A stretch of 64,000 bases of DNA, from assembly GCF_002286785.1 (NCBI RefSeq), contig NZ_MUJY01000051.1:59693-123692 (forward strand). The letters are read 5' to 3'. Below the pieces are notes generated by a model. That model saw only the letters and a program-made list of their open reading frames with translations, was not told the origin of the DNA and did no database searches. Positions 18,502 through 27,496 of the stretch are shown piece by piece (position 1 is the first letter of the stretch; every line of letters starts with the position of its first letter). A program made the translations under genes and the position numbers. Source of the stretch: Pseudomonas sp. PIC25. GTDB taxonomy: Bacteria; Pseudomonadota; Gammaproteobacteria; Pseudomonadales; Pseudomonadaceae.

Positions 18502-18771
18502 ATGACCCCGGAAGTGGCGATAGACCTGTTTCGCGAGGCGCTCTGGCTGACTGCCCTGATCGTCGGCGTGCTGGTGGTGCCGAGCCTGCTGGTGGGCCTG
18601 CTGGTAGCGATGTTCCAGGCGGCGACGCAGATCAACGAGCAGACCCTGAGCTTCCTGCCGCGCCTGCTGGTGATCATGCTCACCCTGATCTGGGCCGGTC
18701 CCTGGCTGACCCGTCAGTTGATCGAGTACACCCAGACCCTGATCCAGAACATTCCCCAGTTGATCGGTTGA
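18502..18771 (+). CDS. fliQ: Flagellar export gate protein FliQ
   Basis: FliQ wraps the FliP/FliR core of the export gate. The 89-residue product has the two-helix hairpin typical of the family ('ALWLTALIVGVLVVPSLLVG' and 'LLVIMLTLIWAGPWLTRQL') with the conserved 'FQAATQINEQTLSFLPRL' loop. A GGAGG lies at about 18489-18493 before the ATG. Confidence 0.97.
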   Translation: MTPEVAIDLFREALWLTALIVGVLVVPSLLVGLLVAMFQAATQINEQTLSFLPRLLVIMLTLIWAGPWLTRQLIEYTQTLIQNIPQLIG

Positions 18772-18829
18772 CCGGCATGCGCGCGTTCCTGCCAATCGAT
18801 ACCCGCCTGCCCATCCCGTCGGGGCGGTC

Positions 18830-19606
18830 ATGTTCGAACTGAGCGCGGAGCAGATTGGCGGTTGGGTCAGCGCGTTCCTGCTGCCACTGTTTCGCATTGG
18901 CGCGTTGCTGATGACCATGCCGGTGGTGGGGACGCAACTGGTGCCCATGCGTATCCGCCTGTACCTGACCCTGGCCATCTGCGTGGTGCTGGTCCCGAAC
19001 CTGCCGCCCATGCCCGAGGTGGATGCGCTCAGCCTGCGCGCGCTGCTGTTGATCGGCCATGAAATCCTCGTCGGTGCCATGTTCGGCTTCGTCCTGCAAC
19101 TGTTCTTCCACGCCTTCATTGTCGCCGGGCAGATCCTGGCGATGCAGATGGGCCTGGGCTTCGCCTCCATGGTCGACCCCACCAACGGCATCTCGGTACC
19201 GGTGATCGGCCAGTTCTTCACCATGCTGGTAACCCTGCTGTTCCTCGCCATGAACGGCCATCTGGTGGTGTTCGAGGTATTGTCGGAAAGCTTCGTGACG
19301 CTGCCGCCGGGGGGCGGATTGCTGACCGACCAGCACTGGCTGATCGCCGGCAAGCTCGGCTGGGTGATCGGTGCCGGGTTGCTGCTGGTGCTGCCGGGCA
19401 TCACCGCGCTGCTGGTGGTCAACCTGGCGTTCGGTGTGATGACCCGCGCTGCGCCGCAGCTGAACATCTTCTCCATCGGTTTTCCCATGACCCTGGTGCT
19501 CGGCATGGTCATCGTTTGGATCGGCATGGCCGATATCCTGGCGCAGTACCAGACCCTCGCCAGCGAAGCCCTGCAACTGCTGCGCGACGTGGCGCAGGCG
19601 AGGTGA
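18830..19606 (+). CDS. fliR: Flagellar export gate protein FliR
   Basis: FliR completes the export gate core as a single subunit. The 258-residue protein is highly hydrophobic with about six membrane segments and the conserved 'RIGALLMTMPVVGTQLVP' N-terminal and 'GLGFASMVDPTNGISVPV' central motifs. It starts at ATG 18830, 58 bp after fliQ, and ends three bases before the flhB ATG. Confidence 0.97.
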   Translation: MFELSAEQIGGWVSAFLLPLFRIGALLMTMPVVGTQLVPMRIRLYLTLAICVVLVPNLPPMPEVDALSLRALLLIGHEILVGAMFGFVLQLFFHAFIVAGQILAMQMGLGFASMVDPTNGISVPVIGQFFTMLVTLLFLAMNGHLVVFEVLSESFVTLPPGGGLLTDQHWLIAGKLGWVIGAGLLLVLPGITALLVVNLAFGVMTRAAPQLNIFSIGFPMTLVLGMVIVWIGMADILAQYQTLASEALQLLRDVAQAR

Positions 19607-19609
19607 ACC

Positions 19610-20746
19610 ATGGCTGAGAGCGACAGCGGCCAGGACCGCAGCGAAGAACCCACAGCGAAACGCCTGCGCGAGTCCCGGGAAAAAGGCCAGATCGCCCGTT
19701 CGCGGGAACTCAACACGCTGGCCGTCCTGCTCGGGGGGACGGGCGGTCTGCTCGCCACGGGCGGCAGCCTGGCCGATACCCTGATGCGGGTGATGAGCGC
19801 CAATTTCTCGTTGTCCCGTGACATTCTCATGGACGAGCGCAGCATGGCACTCTGGTTCCTCGCCTCGGGGGAGGCCGCCCTGCACGCACTGCTGCCGCTA
19901 TTCATGACGTTGCTGATCGCGGCGATCGCCGGGCCGATCGCGCTGGGCGGCTGGCTGTTCTCCACCAAGGCCCTGGCACCGAAGTTCAGCCGGATGAATC
20001 CTTGGGAAGGGATCAAACGCATGTTTTCCGTCCGCGCCCTGGTCGAGCTGCTCAAGGCCCTGGCCAAGTTCGCGGTGGTTCTGATCGTGGCGCTGCTGGT
20101 GCTGTCGGCGGACCGCGACGATCTCCTGGCGATCGCCCACGAGCCGCTGGAACCGGCGATCCTGCACAGCGTCCAGGTGGTGGGCTGGAGCGCACTGTGG
20201 ATGGCCTGCGGCTTGATTTTGATCGCTGCGGTGGATGTGCCGTTCCAGCTCTGGGACAACAAGCAGAAGCTGATGATGACCAAGCAGGAAGTCCGCGACG
20301 AGTACAAGGACGCAGAGGGCAAGCCCGAGGTCAAGGCGAAGATCCGCCAGTTGCAGCGCCAGGCCGCCGAGCGTCGCATGATGCAAGCGGTGCCGGAGGC
20401 AGACGTAGTGATCACCAACCCCACGCACTTCGCTGTCGCGTTGAAATACGACCCGGCCAAGGGGAACGCGCCGGTGCTGCTGGCCAAGGGCGGCGACTTC
20501 CTCGCCCTGAAAATTCGCGAAATCGCCCAGGAACACAAGGTGACGGTACTGGAATCGCCGGCCTTGGCGCGGGCGGTGTACTACTCCACCGAGCTGGACC
20601 AGGAAATCCCCGCGGGACTCTACCTGGCCGTGGCCCAGGTGCTGGCCTACGTCTACCAGATCAAGCAATACCGCGCCGGCAAGGGCAAACGCCCCGGCCC
20701 GCTGCCGGACTTGCCGATTCCGCCGGATTTACGGCGGGATGAGTGA
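19610..20746 (+). CDS. flhB: Flagellar export switch protein FlhB
   Basis: FlhB controls the switch from rod/hook to filament export. The 378-residue protein has a charged N-terminus ('DRSEEPTAKRLRESREKGQI'), four membrane helices and a cytoplasmic domain with the autocleavage site Asn270-Pro271-Thr272-His273 in 'VVITNPTHFAVALKY'. It is the last gene of the fliL operon, and converges on sodC across a 245-bp repeat-bearing gap. Confidence 0.97.
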   Translation: MAESDSGQDRSEEPTAKRLRESREKGQIARSRELNTLAVLLGGTGGLLATGGSLADTLMRVMSANFSLSRDILMDERSMALWFLASGEAALHALLPLFMTLLIAAIAGPIALGGWLFSTKALAPKFSRMNPWEGIKRMFSVRALVELLKALAKFAVVLIVALLVLSADRDDLLAIAHEPLEPAILHSVQVVGWSALWMACGLILIAAVDVPFQLWDNKQKLMMTKQEVRDEYKDAEGKPEVKAKIRQLQRQAAERRMMQAVPEADVVITNPTHFAVALKYDPAKGNAPVLLAKGGDFLALKIREIAQEHKVTVLESPALARAVYYSTELDQEIPAGLYLAVAQVLAYVYQIKQYRAGKGKRPGPLPDLPIPPDLRRDE

Positions 20747-20784
20747 GGTGGCGGGCCTGTGTGACGTACTTGCCGACGTTCCGC

Positions 20785-20913
20785 CCCCTCACCCTATGCC
20801 GGGCGCCCTCAACCCTCTCCCCAAAGGGGCGAGGGGCAGTCTGTGCGGGCTCCGAAGGTTCGGAAGTTGCTCTTCAGTCCCTCTCCCTCTGGGGAAAGGG
20901 TTAGGGTGAGGGG
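20785..20913. repeat. Nested inverted repeat between convergent flhB and sodC
   Basis: CCCCTCACCCT at 20785-20795 pairs with AGGGTGAGGGG at 20903-20913. Inside it, AACCCTCTCCCCA at 20811-20823 pairs with TGGGGAAAGGGTT at 20890-20902 with one mismatch. The unit resembles the CCCTCACCCTAACCCTCTCCC extragenic repeat seen in many proteobacteria, and could end transcription from both sides. Confidence 0.75.
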
Positions 20914-20991
20914 ACGGAGGTCCGGGCTACACAGCAACTATCGGCCAGAATAAAACTGTAGTGGTCTAATCTGGCTTGCAGCTTTCCGCCG

Positions 20992-21513
20992 CTACTTGAT
21001 GACTCCGCAGGCCACTCGAGCCCCACCGCCACCCAGGGGCATCGGGTGGTCGGCGTGGTTGTCGCCGCCAGCGTGCAGCATCAGGGCATGGCCCTTGATT
21101 TCGTCGAGGTTCTTCAGGCGCGGGGCGAGGACCGGCTGTTCGGCCTTGCCGTCGTTGGTAACGTAGAGCGCCGGCAGATCGCCCAAGTGGCCGTCGCCCC
21201 AGGGTTCGCCGTGCTTGCCGGTGTTGTTCGGGTCCCAGTGGCCGCCGGCGGCTTCCGCGGCGGACGGCTTGCCTTCCTTCGGCGCGGCGTCGCAGCTGGG
21301 GTTGGTGTGGATATGAAAGCCATGAATGCCGGGTTGCAGGCCTTGCAGGGACGGGCGGAATACCAGGCCATAGGGGGTCTGCTCGACGCTGACCGTACCG
21401 ACCTTGTCGCCAACGCCATCGGCGCTCACCTGATTGACGGTGATGGACAGGGTCTCGGCATGCAGGCTCATGGCGGAGCAGGCGGCGAGCGCTGCGATCA
21501 TCCATTGTTTCAT
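20992..21513 (-). CDS. sodC: Periplasmic Cu,Zn superoxide dismutase SodC
   Basis: SodC converts superoxide to hydrogen peroxide and oxygen in the periplasm. The 173-residue precursor begins '[20 protein letters not shown]', a clear Sec signal. The mature part shows the copper/zinc ligand segments '[10 protein letters not shown]', '[25 protein letters not shown]' (split here only by family motif) and '[11 protein letters not shown]', with the disulfide cysteines near 'PSCDA' and 'ARVACGVI'. AAGGAG precedes the ATG at 21513; the frame continues upstream without a better site. It lies on the opposite strand between flhB and flhA. Confidence 0.93.
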   Translation of the reverse strand: MKQWMIAALAACSAMSLHAETLSITVNQVSADGVGDKVGTVSVEQTPYGLVFRPSLQGLQPGIHGFHIHTNPSCDAAPKEGKPSAAEAAGGHWDPNNTGKHGEPWGDGHLGDLPALYVTNDGKAEQPVLAPRLKNLDEIKGHALMLHAGGDNHADHPMPLGGGGARVACGVIK

Positions 21514-21669
21514 GAGGTTTGAACTCCTTCGTCTGGGAAAGGGCGGGTCATGCGCGCCCGGTAAGTAAAGACTGCCGTTCTCGCGCGGGGTTCTCGGCCT
21601 CCACTGGGAACTGGGCTTCATACCTTCGGTCAGCCATGAAATAGCCCTCGGTTCAAAAACTTAAGCAAA

Positions 21670-21686
21670 GTGGAAAGCTTCTTGCA
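21670..21686 (+). promoter_or_regulatory. Sigma-54 promoter of flhA
   Basis: GTGGAAAGCTTCTTGCA has GG at 21672-21673 and GC at 21684-21685, 10 bp apart. It lies about 60 bp before flhA in the region shared with the divergent sodC. Confidence 0.87.
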
Positions 21687-21745
21687 CAAGGGGTGACGTG
21701 ACGCATTCAGTGTCAAAAGTTTGAACGGGCAGGTGGGAGAAACGG

Positions 21746-23872
21746 GTGGATCGCACGCAACTGTTGACCAACATGCGCAGCAACCTCACAGGGCTGGGGC
21801 GCGGCAACCTGGGAGTGCCGATCCTGTTGCTGGTCATCCTCGGCATGATGACCCTGCCGGTGCCGCCGTTCCTGCTGGACGTGCTGTTCACCTTCAACAT
21901 CGCCCTGTCCATCGTGGTTCTGCTGGTCTGCGTGTACGCCATGCGCCCGCTGGACTTCGCCGTGTTCCCCACCATCCTGCTGGTCGCCACCCTGCTGCGC
22001 CTGGCGCTGAACGTCGCCTCCACCCGCGTCGTACTGCTCCACGGCCATGACGGCGGCGATGCCGCGGGCAAGGTGATCCAGGCCTTCGGCGAAGTGGTGA
22101 TCGGCGGTAACTACGTGGTCGGCGTGGTGGTGTTCGCCATCCTGATGATCATTAACTTCGTGGTGGTCACCAAGGGCGCCGGACGTATCTCCGAGGTGAG
22201 CGCGCGTTTCACCCTGGACGCCATGCCGGGCAAGCAGATGGCCATCGACGCCGACCTCAACGCCGGCCTGATCGATCAGGTCGAGGCCAAGAAGCGTCGG
22301 TCCGAAGTGGCCCAGGAAGCCGATTTCTACGGTTCCATGGACGGTGCCAGCAAATTCGTCCGCGGCGACGCCGTCGCCGGCCTGCTGATTCTCTTCATCA
22401 ACCTGCTCGGCGGTATTGCCATCGGCATGGCCCAGCATTCCATGGGCTTCGCCGATGCCGGCCAGGTCTATGCTCTGCTGACCATCGGTGACGGCCTGGT
22501 GGCGCAGATTCCCTCGCTGTTGCTGTCCACCGCCGCCGCCATCATGGTGACCCGTGTTTCCACCTCGGAAGACATGGGCCAGCAGGTCAACCGGCAGATG
22601 TTCGCCTCGCCCAAGGCGCTGGCGGTGTCCGCCGCGATCCTGATTGCCATGGGCCTGGTACCCGGCATGCCGCACGTGTCCTTCATCGGCCTCGGCCTGA
22701 TGGCTGCCGGCGGCGCCTACTGGATCTGGCATCGCCAGAAGCAGGTGAAGGAGGAAGCGGCCAAGGAAGTCCAGCGCCAGCAGGAGCTGCTGCCGGCGCA
22801 GAAGGCCCAGGAGGTCAAGGAACTGGGCTGGGATGACGTGACCCCGGTGGACATGGTCGGCCTGGAGGTCGGTTACCGCCTGATTCCCCTGGTGGACCGC
22901 AACCAGGGCGGCCAATTGCTGGCGCGGATCAAGGGCGTTCGCAAGAAGCTCTCCCAGGAGATGGGCTTCCTGATGCCGTCGGTGCACATCCGCGACAATC
23001 TCGACCTGCTACCCAACGCCTACCGCCTGACCCTGATGGGCGTCAGCGTGGCCGAGGCGGAGGTCTATCCGGACCGCGAGCTGGCGATCAACCCCGGCCA
23101 GGTGTTCGGCACCCTCAGCGGCGTGGCCGCCAAGGACCCGGCGTTCGGCCTGGACGCCGTGTGGATCGACCCGAACCAGCGCGACCAGGCGCAATCGCTC
23201 GGCTACACCGTGGTCGATGCCAGCACCGTGGTAGCCACCCACCTCAACCAGATCCTGCACAAGCATGCCCACGAGCTGCTCGGCCACGAGGAAGTCCAGC
23301 AACTGATGCAACTGCTGGCCAAGAGTTCGCCGAAGCTGGCCGAGGAGCTGGTGCCGGGGATGGTCTCGCTGTCCACGCTGCTCAAGGTGCTGCAGACGCT
23401 GCTGCAGGAACAGGTGCCGGTGCGCGACATGCGCAGCATCGCCGAAGCCCTCGCGAACGTGGCGCCGAAGAGTCAAGATCCCGCCGCCATGGTGGCGGCG
23501 GTACGGGTCGCGCTGTCCCGCTCGATCGTGCAAAGCATTGTGGGACTAGAGCCGCAGCTGCCTGTGATCACCCTCGAGCCCAGGTTGGAACAGATATTGC
23601 TCAATAGTCTGCAGAAGGCCGGTCAGGGCTCCGAGGATGGCATCCTCCTCGAACCCGGCATGGCCGAGAAGCTGCAGCGTTCTCTGGTGGAAGCCGCGCA
23701 GCGCCAGGAAATGCTCGGCAAGCCAGCGATCCTGCTGGTGGCCGGTCCGATCCGGGCGATGCTCTCGCGGTTCGCTCGAATGGCAGTGCCCAACATGCAT
23801 GTGTTGGCCTACCAGGAAATCCCGGATAACAAGCAGGTCACTATCGTCGCCACCGTGGGTCAGAACGGTTGA
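21746..23872 (+). CDS. flhA: Flagellar export gate protein FlhA
   Basis: FlhA is the nonameric export gate that receives chaperone-substrate complexes and uses the proton motive force. The 708-residue product starts with GTG at 21746 after GGGAGA. It has about eight membrane helices in the first 320 residues, the FHIPEP signature region 'RLALNVASTRVVLLHG' to 'GRISEVSARFTLDAMPGKQM', and a large cytoplasmic ring domain. flhF starts 11 bp downstream. Confidence 0.97.
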   Translation: MDRTQLLTNMRSNLTGLGRGNLGVPILLLVILGMMTLPVPPFLLDVLFTFNIALSIVVLLVCVYAMRPLDFAVFPTILLVATLLRLALNVASTRVVLLHGHDGGDAAGKVIQAFGEVVIGGNYVVGVVVFAILMIINFVVVTKGAGRISEVSARFTLDAMPGKQMAIDADLNAGLIDQVEAKKRRSEVAQEADFYGSMDGASKFVRGDAVAGLLILFINLLGGIAIGMAQHSMGFADAGQVYALLTIGDGLVAQIPSLLLSTAAAIMVTRVSTSEDMGQQVNRQMFASPKALAVSAAILIAMGLVPGMPHVSFIGLGLMAAGGAYWIWHRQKQVKEEAAKEVQRQQELLPAQKAQEVKELGWDDVTPVDMVGLEVGYRLIPLVDRNQGGQLLARIKGVRKKLSQEMGFLMPSVHIRDNLDLLPNAYRLTLMGVSVAEAEVYPDRELAINPGQVFGTLSGVAAKDPAFGLDAVWIDPNQRDQAQSLGYTVVDASTVVATHLNQILHKHAHELLGHEEVQQLMQLLAKSSPKLAEELVPGMVSLSTLLKVLQTLLQEQVPVRDMRSIAEALANVAPKSQDPAAMVAAVRVALSRSIVQSIVGLEPQLPVITLEPRLEQILLNSLQKAGQGSEDGILLEPGMAEKLQRSLVEAAQRQEMLGKPAILLVAGPIRAMLSRFARMAVPNMHVLAYQEIPDNKQVTIVATVGQNG

Positions 23873-23883
23873 GGTCCCAAACC

Positions 23884-25194
23884 ATGCAAGTCAAACGCTT
23901 TTTCGCCGCCGATATGCGCCAAGCCATGAAGCTGGTTCGCGATGAACTCGGTGCGGACGCGGCCATCATCGGCAATCGCCGGGTTGCTGGCGGCGTCGAG
24001 CTGACCGCTGCGCTGGACTACCAACTGCCGCCCGAGCCGGCCCGCCAGCCGAATCCGGCGCTGGAGGCCGAGCTGCGCAAGACCCAGGCGAAGATCGCTT
24101 CGGCGCATGCCGAACTGACCACCCGCGCGCAGAGCGATGCCGGCAAGGACCGTCAATTGCTCGGCGTCCAGCCGGAGGCTAAGGCCGACCCGTTGGCTGC
24201 CGCGCTGCGCCAGAAACCCGTCGCACCGGCGCCGGCGGCCGCTCCGGCCGACAACCGCGCCCTGGAAGCCATGCGCTCCGAGCTGAACGGCCTGCGCGAA
24301 CTGATCGAAGTGCAGCTCGGCTCCATCGCCTGGGGGCAGTTGCAGAACCGCCGTCCGCAACAGGCCAGCCTGTGGCGCCGCCTGCAGCGCATGGGCCTGC
24401 CGGCCGAGCTGTCCCGCGTCCTGCTGGAGAAAGTGTCCTCGGTACAGGAGCCGCGCCAGGCCTGGCGCATGTTGCTGGCGCACCTGTCGCATGCGATTAA
24501 GACCCCGCAGGTCGAGCCGCTGGAAGAGGGCGGCGTGATCGCCCTGGTCGGTCCGGCCGGCATGGGCAAGACCACCACCCTGGCCAAGATGGCGGCGCGC
24601 TATGTGCTGAAGTACGGCGCGCAGAATATCGCCCTGGTCAGCATGGACAGCTACCGCATCGGCGCCCAGGAGCAACTGAAGACCCTCGGCCGCATCCTCA
24701 ATGTGTCGGTGACCATGGTCGATCCCGGCCAGTCGTTGACCCAAGCCCTGGCGCCGCTGGCACGCAAGCGCGTGGTGCTGATCGATACTGCTGGTCTGCC
24801 GGCCAGCGACCCGGCCCTGCGCATGCAACTGGAAAGCCTGGCCGGACGCGGTGTCAAAGCCCGTAACTATCTGGTGCTGGCGGCAACCAGCCAGAGCCAG
24901 GTGCTGAAGTCGGCCTACCATAGCTATAAGCGCTGTGGTCTGGCGGGCTGCATTCTGACCAAGCTGGACGAGGCGGGCAGCCTCGGCGAAGTTTTGGGGC
25001 TGGCTATAGGCCAGTATCTCCCGGTAGCCTATCTGGCGGACGGGCCGCGTATCCCGGATGATCTGCACGTGCCGCGCAGTCATCAGCTGGTCAGCCGCGC
25101 CGTCAGCCTGCAAGCACCGGAAGACCCGAGCGAAGAGGCCATGGCCGACATGTTCGCCGGCCTCTATCAGAATCCGGCGCGCCGTGCCGGGTAG
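23884..25194 (+). CDS. flhF: Flagellar placement GTPase FlhF
   Basis: FlhF is an SRP-type GTPase that directs flagellar assembly to the cell pole. The 436-residue product has a basic/Ala-rich B domain (about 50-140), an N domain, and a G domain with P loop 'GPAGMGKTTTLAKMAARY', 'DSYRIGAQEQL', 'DTAGLPASD' and the guanine motif 'TKLDEAGSLGE'. ATG 23884 gives the family start 'MQVKRFFAADMRQAMKLVRD'; an upstream ATG at 23869 is unlikely. It is probably cotranscribed with flhA and followed by a 246-bp leader before fleN. Confidence 0.96.
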   Translation: MQVKRFFAADMRQAMKLVRDELGADAAIIGNRRVAGGVELTAALDYQLPPEPARQPNPALEAELRKTQAKIASAHAELTTRAQSDAGKDRQLLGVQPEAKADPLAAALRQKPVAPAPAAAPADNRALEAMRSELNGLRELIEVQLGSIAWGQLQNRRPQQASLWRRLQRMGLPAELSRVLLEKVSSVQEPRQAWRMLLAHLSHAIKTPQVEPLEEGGVIALVGPAGMGKTTTLAKMAARYVLKYGAQNIALVSMDSYRIGAQEQLKTLGRILNVSVTMVDPGQSLTQALAPLARKRVVLIDTAGLPASDPALRMQLESLAGRGVKARNYLVLAATSQSQVLKSAYHSYKRCGLAGCILTKLDEAGSLGEVLGLAIGQYLPVAYLADGPRIPDDLHVPRSHQLVSRAVSLQAPEDPSEEAMADMFAGLYQNPARRAG

Positions 25195-25440
25195 GAATCG
25201 TCCAGGATCGCCGCTGGAACCGCGGCGGTCCGGCACAAGGATCGGCCATGAACCGCTCAGGACGAGCCGAGCGGAGCCATTCGTGGCCCCGGAAGCAAGG
25301 GCCTGTCGCGACACGGGCCGCGTCGGAAAGCCGTCAGGAGACGGGTGACAGCGTCACGCAGCGACGCGTGCAACAGAGCAGCCAGCGCAACGCCACGGGC
25401 AGCGCGCAGTGGATCGTAGACAGGCTCCAAGACAAGGTAT
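25195..25440. other. GC-rich leader between flhF and fleN
   Basis: This 246-bp gap holds a hairpin at 25205-25231 (10-bp stem with one G-U pair and a 7-nt loop). A 69-codon open frame at 25248-25457 overlaps the fleN start in another frame. That frame is Arg/Ser/Gln-rich and has no recognisable domain, so I do not call it a gene. Flagellar genes here are otherwise tightly packed. Confidence 0.5.
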
Positions 25441-26280
25441 GTGAAGAACATGGGTAGTATGCATCCCGTACAGGTGATCGCGGTGACCGGCGGCAAGGGC
25501 GGCGTCGGCAAGACCAATGTGTCGGTGAATCTGTCCCTGGCCCTGGCCGACCTCGGTCGCCGGGTGATGCTGCTGGACGCCGACCTCGGGCTGGCCAACG
25601 TCGACGTGCTGCTTGGCCTCACCGCCAAGCGCACCCTGGCTGACGTCATCAATGGCGAATGCGACTTGCGCGACGTGCTGATCCAGGGGCCCGGCGGCAT
25701 CCGCATCGTGCCCGCGTCGTCCGGCACCCAGGCCATGGTCCAGCTCTCGCCCATGCAGCATGCCGGCTTGATCCAGGCATTCAGCGACATCAGCGACAAC
25801 CTCGACGTGCTGGTCATCGACACCGCAGCCGGCATCGGCGACGGCGTGGTGAGCTTCGTGCGCGCGGCGCAGGAGGTGATCGTGGTGGTCTGCGACGAGC
25901 CGACCTCCATCACCGACGCCTACGCGCTGATCAAACTGCTCAACCGCGATTACGGCATGAGCCGTTTCCGGGTGCTCGCCAATATGGCCCACAGCCCCCA
26001 GGAAGGCCGCAATCTCTTTGCTAAGCTCACCAAGGTGACTGACCGGTTCCTCGATGTAGCCCTGCAGTATGTGGGAGCGGTGCCTTACGACGAGTGCGTT
26101 CGCAAGGCCGTGCAGAAACAGCGAGCGGTCTATGAGGCATTCCCCCGCTCGAAGTGCGCACTGGCGTTCAAGGCGATAGCCCAGAAGGTCGACACCTGGC
26201 CGCTGCCGGCCAACCCGCGCGGCCATCTGGAGTTCTTCGTCGAACGCTTGGTGCAGCCAGCTGCAGACTCAACCGTATGA
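25441..26280 (+). CDS. fleN: Flagellar number regulator FleN
   Basis: FleN is a MinD/ParA-type ATPase that binds FleQ and limits the cell to one polar flagellum. The 279-residue product starts with GTG at 25441 ('MKNMGSMHPVQVIAVTGGKG'); in-frame ATGs at 25450 and 25459 are alternatives. The deviant Walker A is 'KGGVGKT' at residues 19-25, with switch segments 'DADLGLANVDVLLG' and 'VIDTAAGIGDGVV'. Its stop overlaps the fliA ATG. Confidence 0.96.
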   Translation: MKNMGSMHPVQVIAVTGGKGGVGKTNVSVNLSLALADLGRRVMLLDADLGLANVDVLLGLTAKRTLADVINGECDLRDVLIQGPGGIRIVPASSGTQAMVQLSPMQHAGLIQAFSDISDNLDVLVIDTAAGIGDGVVSFVRAAQEVIVVVCDEPTSITDAYALIKLLNRDYGMSRFRVLANMAHSPQEGRNLFAKLTKVTDRFLDVALQYVGAVPYDECVRKAVQKQRAVYEAFPRSKCALAFKAIAQKVDTWPLPANPRGHLEFFVERLVQPAADSTV

Positions 26281-27023
26281 CACCAGCCAGTGGACTTCGT
26301 ATGTACAACAAGGCACAGGCGAAGGACTCGCAACATCAGTTGATCGAACGCTATGCGCCTCTGGTCAAGCGGATCGCCTACCACCTCCTGGCCCGCCTGC
26401 CGGCCAGCGTGCAGGTGGAGGACCTGATGCAGGCCGGGATGATCGGCCTGCTCGAGGCGGCGAAGAAATACGACTCCGGCAAGGGCGCGAGTTTCGAGAC
26501 CTACGCCGGTATCCGCATCCGTGGCGCGATGCTCGACGAGGTACGCAAGGGCGACTGGGCACCGCGCTCGGTGCACCGCAATAGCCGCATGGTCAGCGAC
26601 GCGATCCGGAAAATCGAAGCGAGAACCGGGCGCGACGCTAAAGATCACGAGGTTGCGGCCGAACTCCAATTGAGTCTCGAAGATTACTACGGCATCCTGA
26701 GCGACACTTTGGGCAGCCGTCTGTTCAGCTTCGACGATCTGTTGGAGGAAGGGGAGCACGGCGAGCTGCGCGAAGACAGCGACAGTACCCATCCCGAGCC
26801 CTCACGCGATCTGGAAGACGAACGTTTCCAGGCGGCGCTGGCCGACGCCATCGCCCACCTGCCGGAGCGCGAGCGTCTGGTATTGGCGTTGTATTACGAC
26901 GAAGAATTGAATCTCAAGGAAATCGGCGAGGTGCTGGGGGTCAGCGAATCGCGGGTCAGCCAGCTGCACAGCCAGTGCGCCGCACGCCTGCGCGCGCGAC
27001 TGGGCGAATGGCGGGCGCGCTGA
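26277..27023 (+). CDS. fliA: Flagellar sigma factor FliA (sigma-28)
   Basis: FliA transcribes late flagellar and chemotaxis genes and is held by FlgM until the hook is complete. The 248-residue sigma-70 family protein has region 2 '[20 protein letters not shown]' to '[19 protein letters not shown]', and region 4 '[20 protein letters not shown]' to '[20 protein letters not shown]'. The ATG at 26277 overlaps the fleN TGA by two bases, so translation is coupled. Confidence 0.97.
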   Translation: MTPASGLRMYNKAQAKDSQHQLIERYAPLVKRIAYHLLARLPASVQVEDLMQAGMIGLLEAAKKYDSGKGASFETYAGIRIRGAMLDEVRKGDWAPRSVHRNSRMVSDAIRKIEARTGRDAKDHEVAAELQLSLEDYYGILSDTLGSRLFSFDDLLEEGEHGELREDSDSTHPEPSRDLEDERFQAALADAIAHLPERERLVLALYYDEELNLKEIGEVLGVSESRVSQLHSQCAARLRARLGEWRAR

Positions 27024-27102
27024 ACGGCGCCGATTTCACGATTGCACGCGGGGCCGGGTGCCGGGCCCGTTCAGGACTGTGGAGGTCGACTTGGACAAGA
27101 AC

Positions 27103-27477
27103 ATGAAAATCCTCATCGTGGATGACTTTTCGACGATGAGACGGATCATCAAGAACCTCCTGCGCGATCTGGGGTTCACCAACACCGCCGAGGCGGACGA
27201 CGGCACCACCGCGCTGCCGATGCTGCAGAGCGGCAACTTCGACTTCCTGGTCACCGACTGGAACATGCCCGGCATGACCGGCATCGACCTGCTGCGCGCG
27301 GTGCGCGCCGACGAGCGCCTGAAGCACCTGCCGGTGCTGATGGTCACCGCCGAGGCCAAGCGCGATCAGATCATCGAGGCCGCGCAAGCCGGCGTAAACG
27401 GGTATGTGGTCAAGCCGTTCACGGCCCAGGTGCTGAAAGAGAAGATCGAAAAGATCTTCGAGCGTGTTAACGGCTGA
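27103..27477 (+). CDS. cheY: Chemotaxis response regulator CheY
   Basis: CheY is the single-domain regulator that, when phosphorylated by CheA, binds FliM. The 124-residue protein has the acidic pair Asp7/Asp8, phospho-acceptor Asp52 in '[12 protein letters not shown]', a Thr in '[10 protein letters not shown]' and Lys in 'GYVVKPF'. ATG 27103 gives the usual family start. However, GGAGG at 27081-27085 is 17 nt away from it and only 5 nt from an in-frame TTG at 27091, which would give four extra residues, so the true start is uncertain. cheZ follows 19 bp later. Confidence 0.96.
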   Translation: MKILIVDDFSTMRRIIKNLLRDLGFTNTAEADDGTTALPMLQSGNFDFLVTDWNMPGMTGIDLLRAVRADERLKHLPVLMVTAEAKRDQIIEAAQAGVNGYVVKPFTAQVLKEKIEKIFERVNG

Positions 27478-27496
27478 CGACAGCCGCGAGGGCCCT

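Noticed and set aside
21514..21621. Longer start for SodC
   Set aside because: The extra 36 residues are Arg/Pro-rich and would hide the signal peptide; AAGGAG supports the start at 21513.
20747..21745. sodC region as a mobile element
   Set aside because: I find no transposase, integrase or target-site duplication; the flanking repeats are extragenic palindromes, not insertion-sequence ends.
25248..25457. A 69-codon ATG frame between flhF and fleN as a gene
   Set aside because: No domain, weak ribosome-binding site and overlap with the fleN start; kept only as part of the leader observation.
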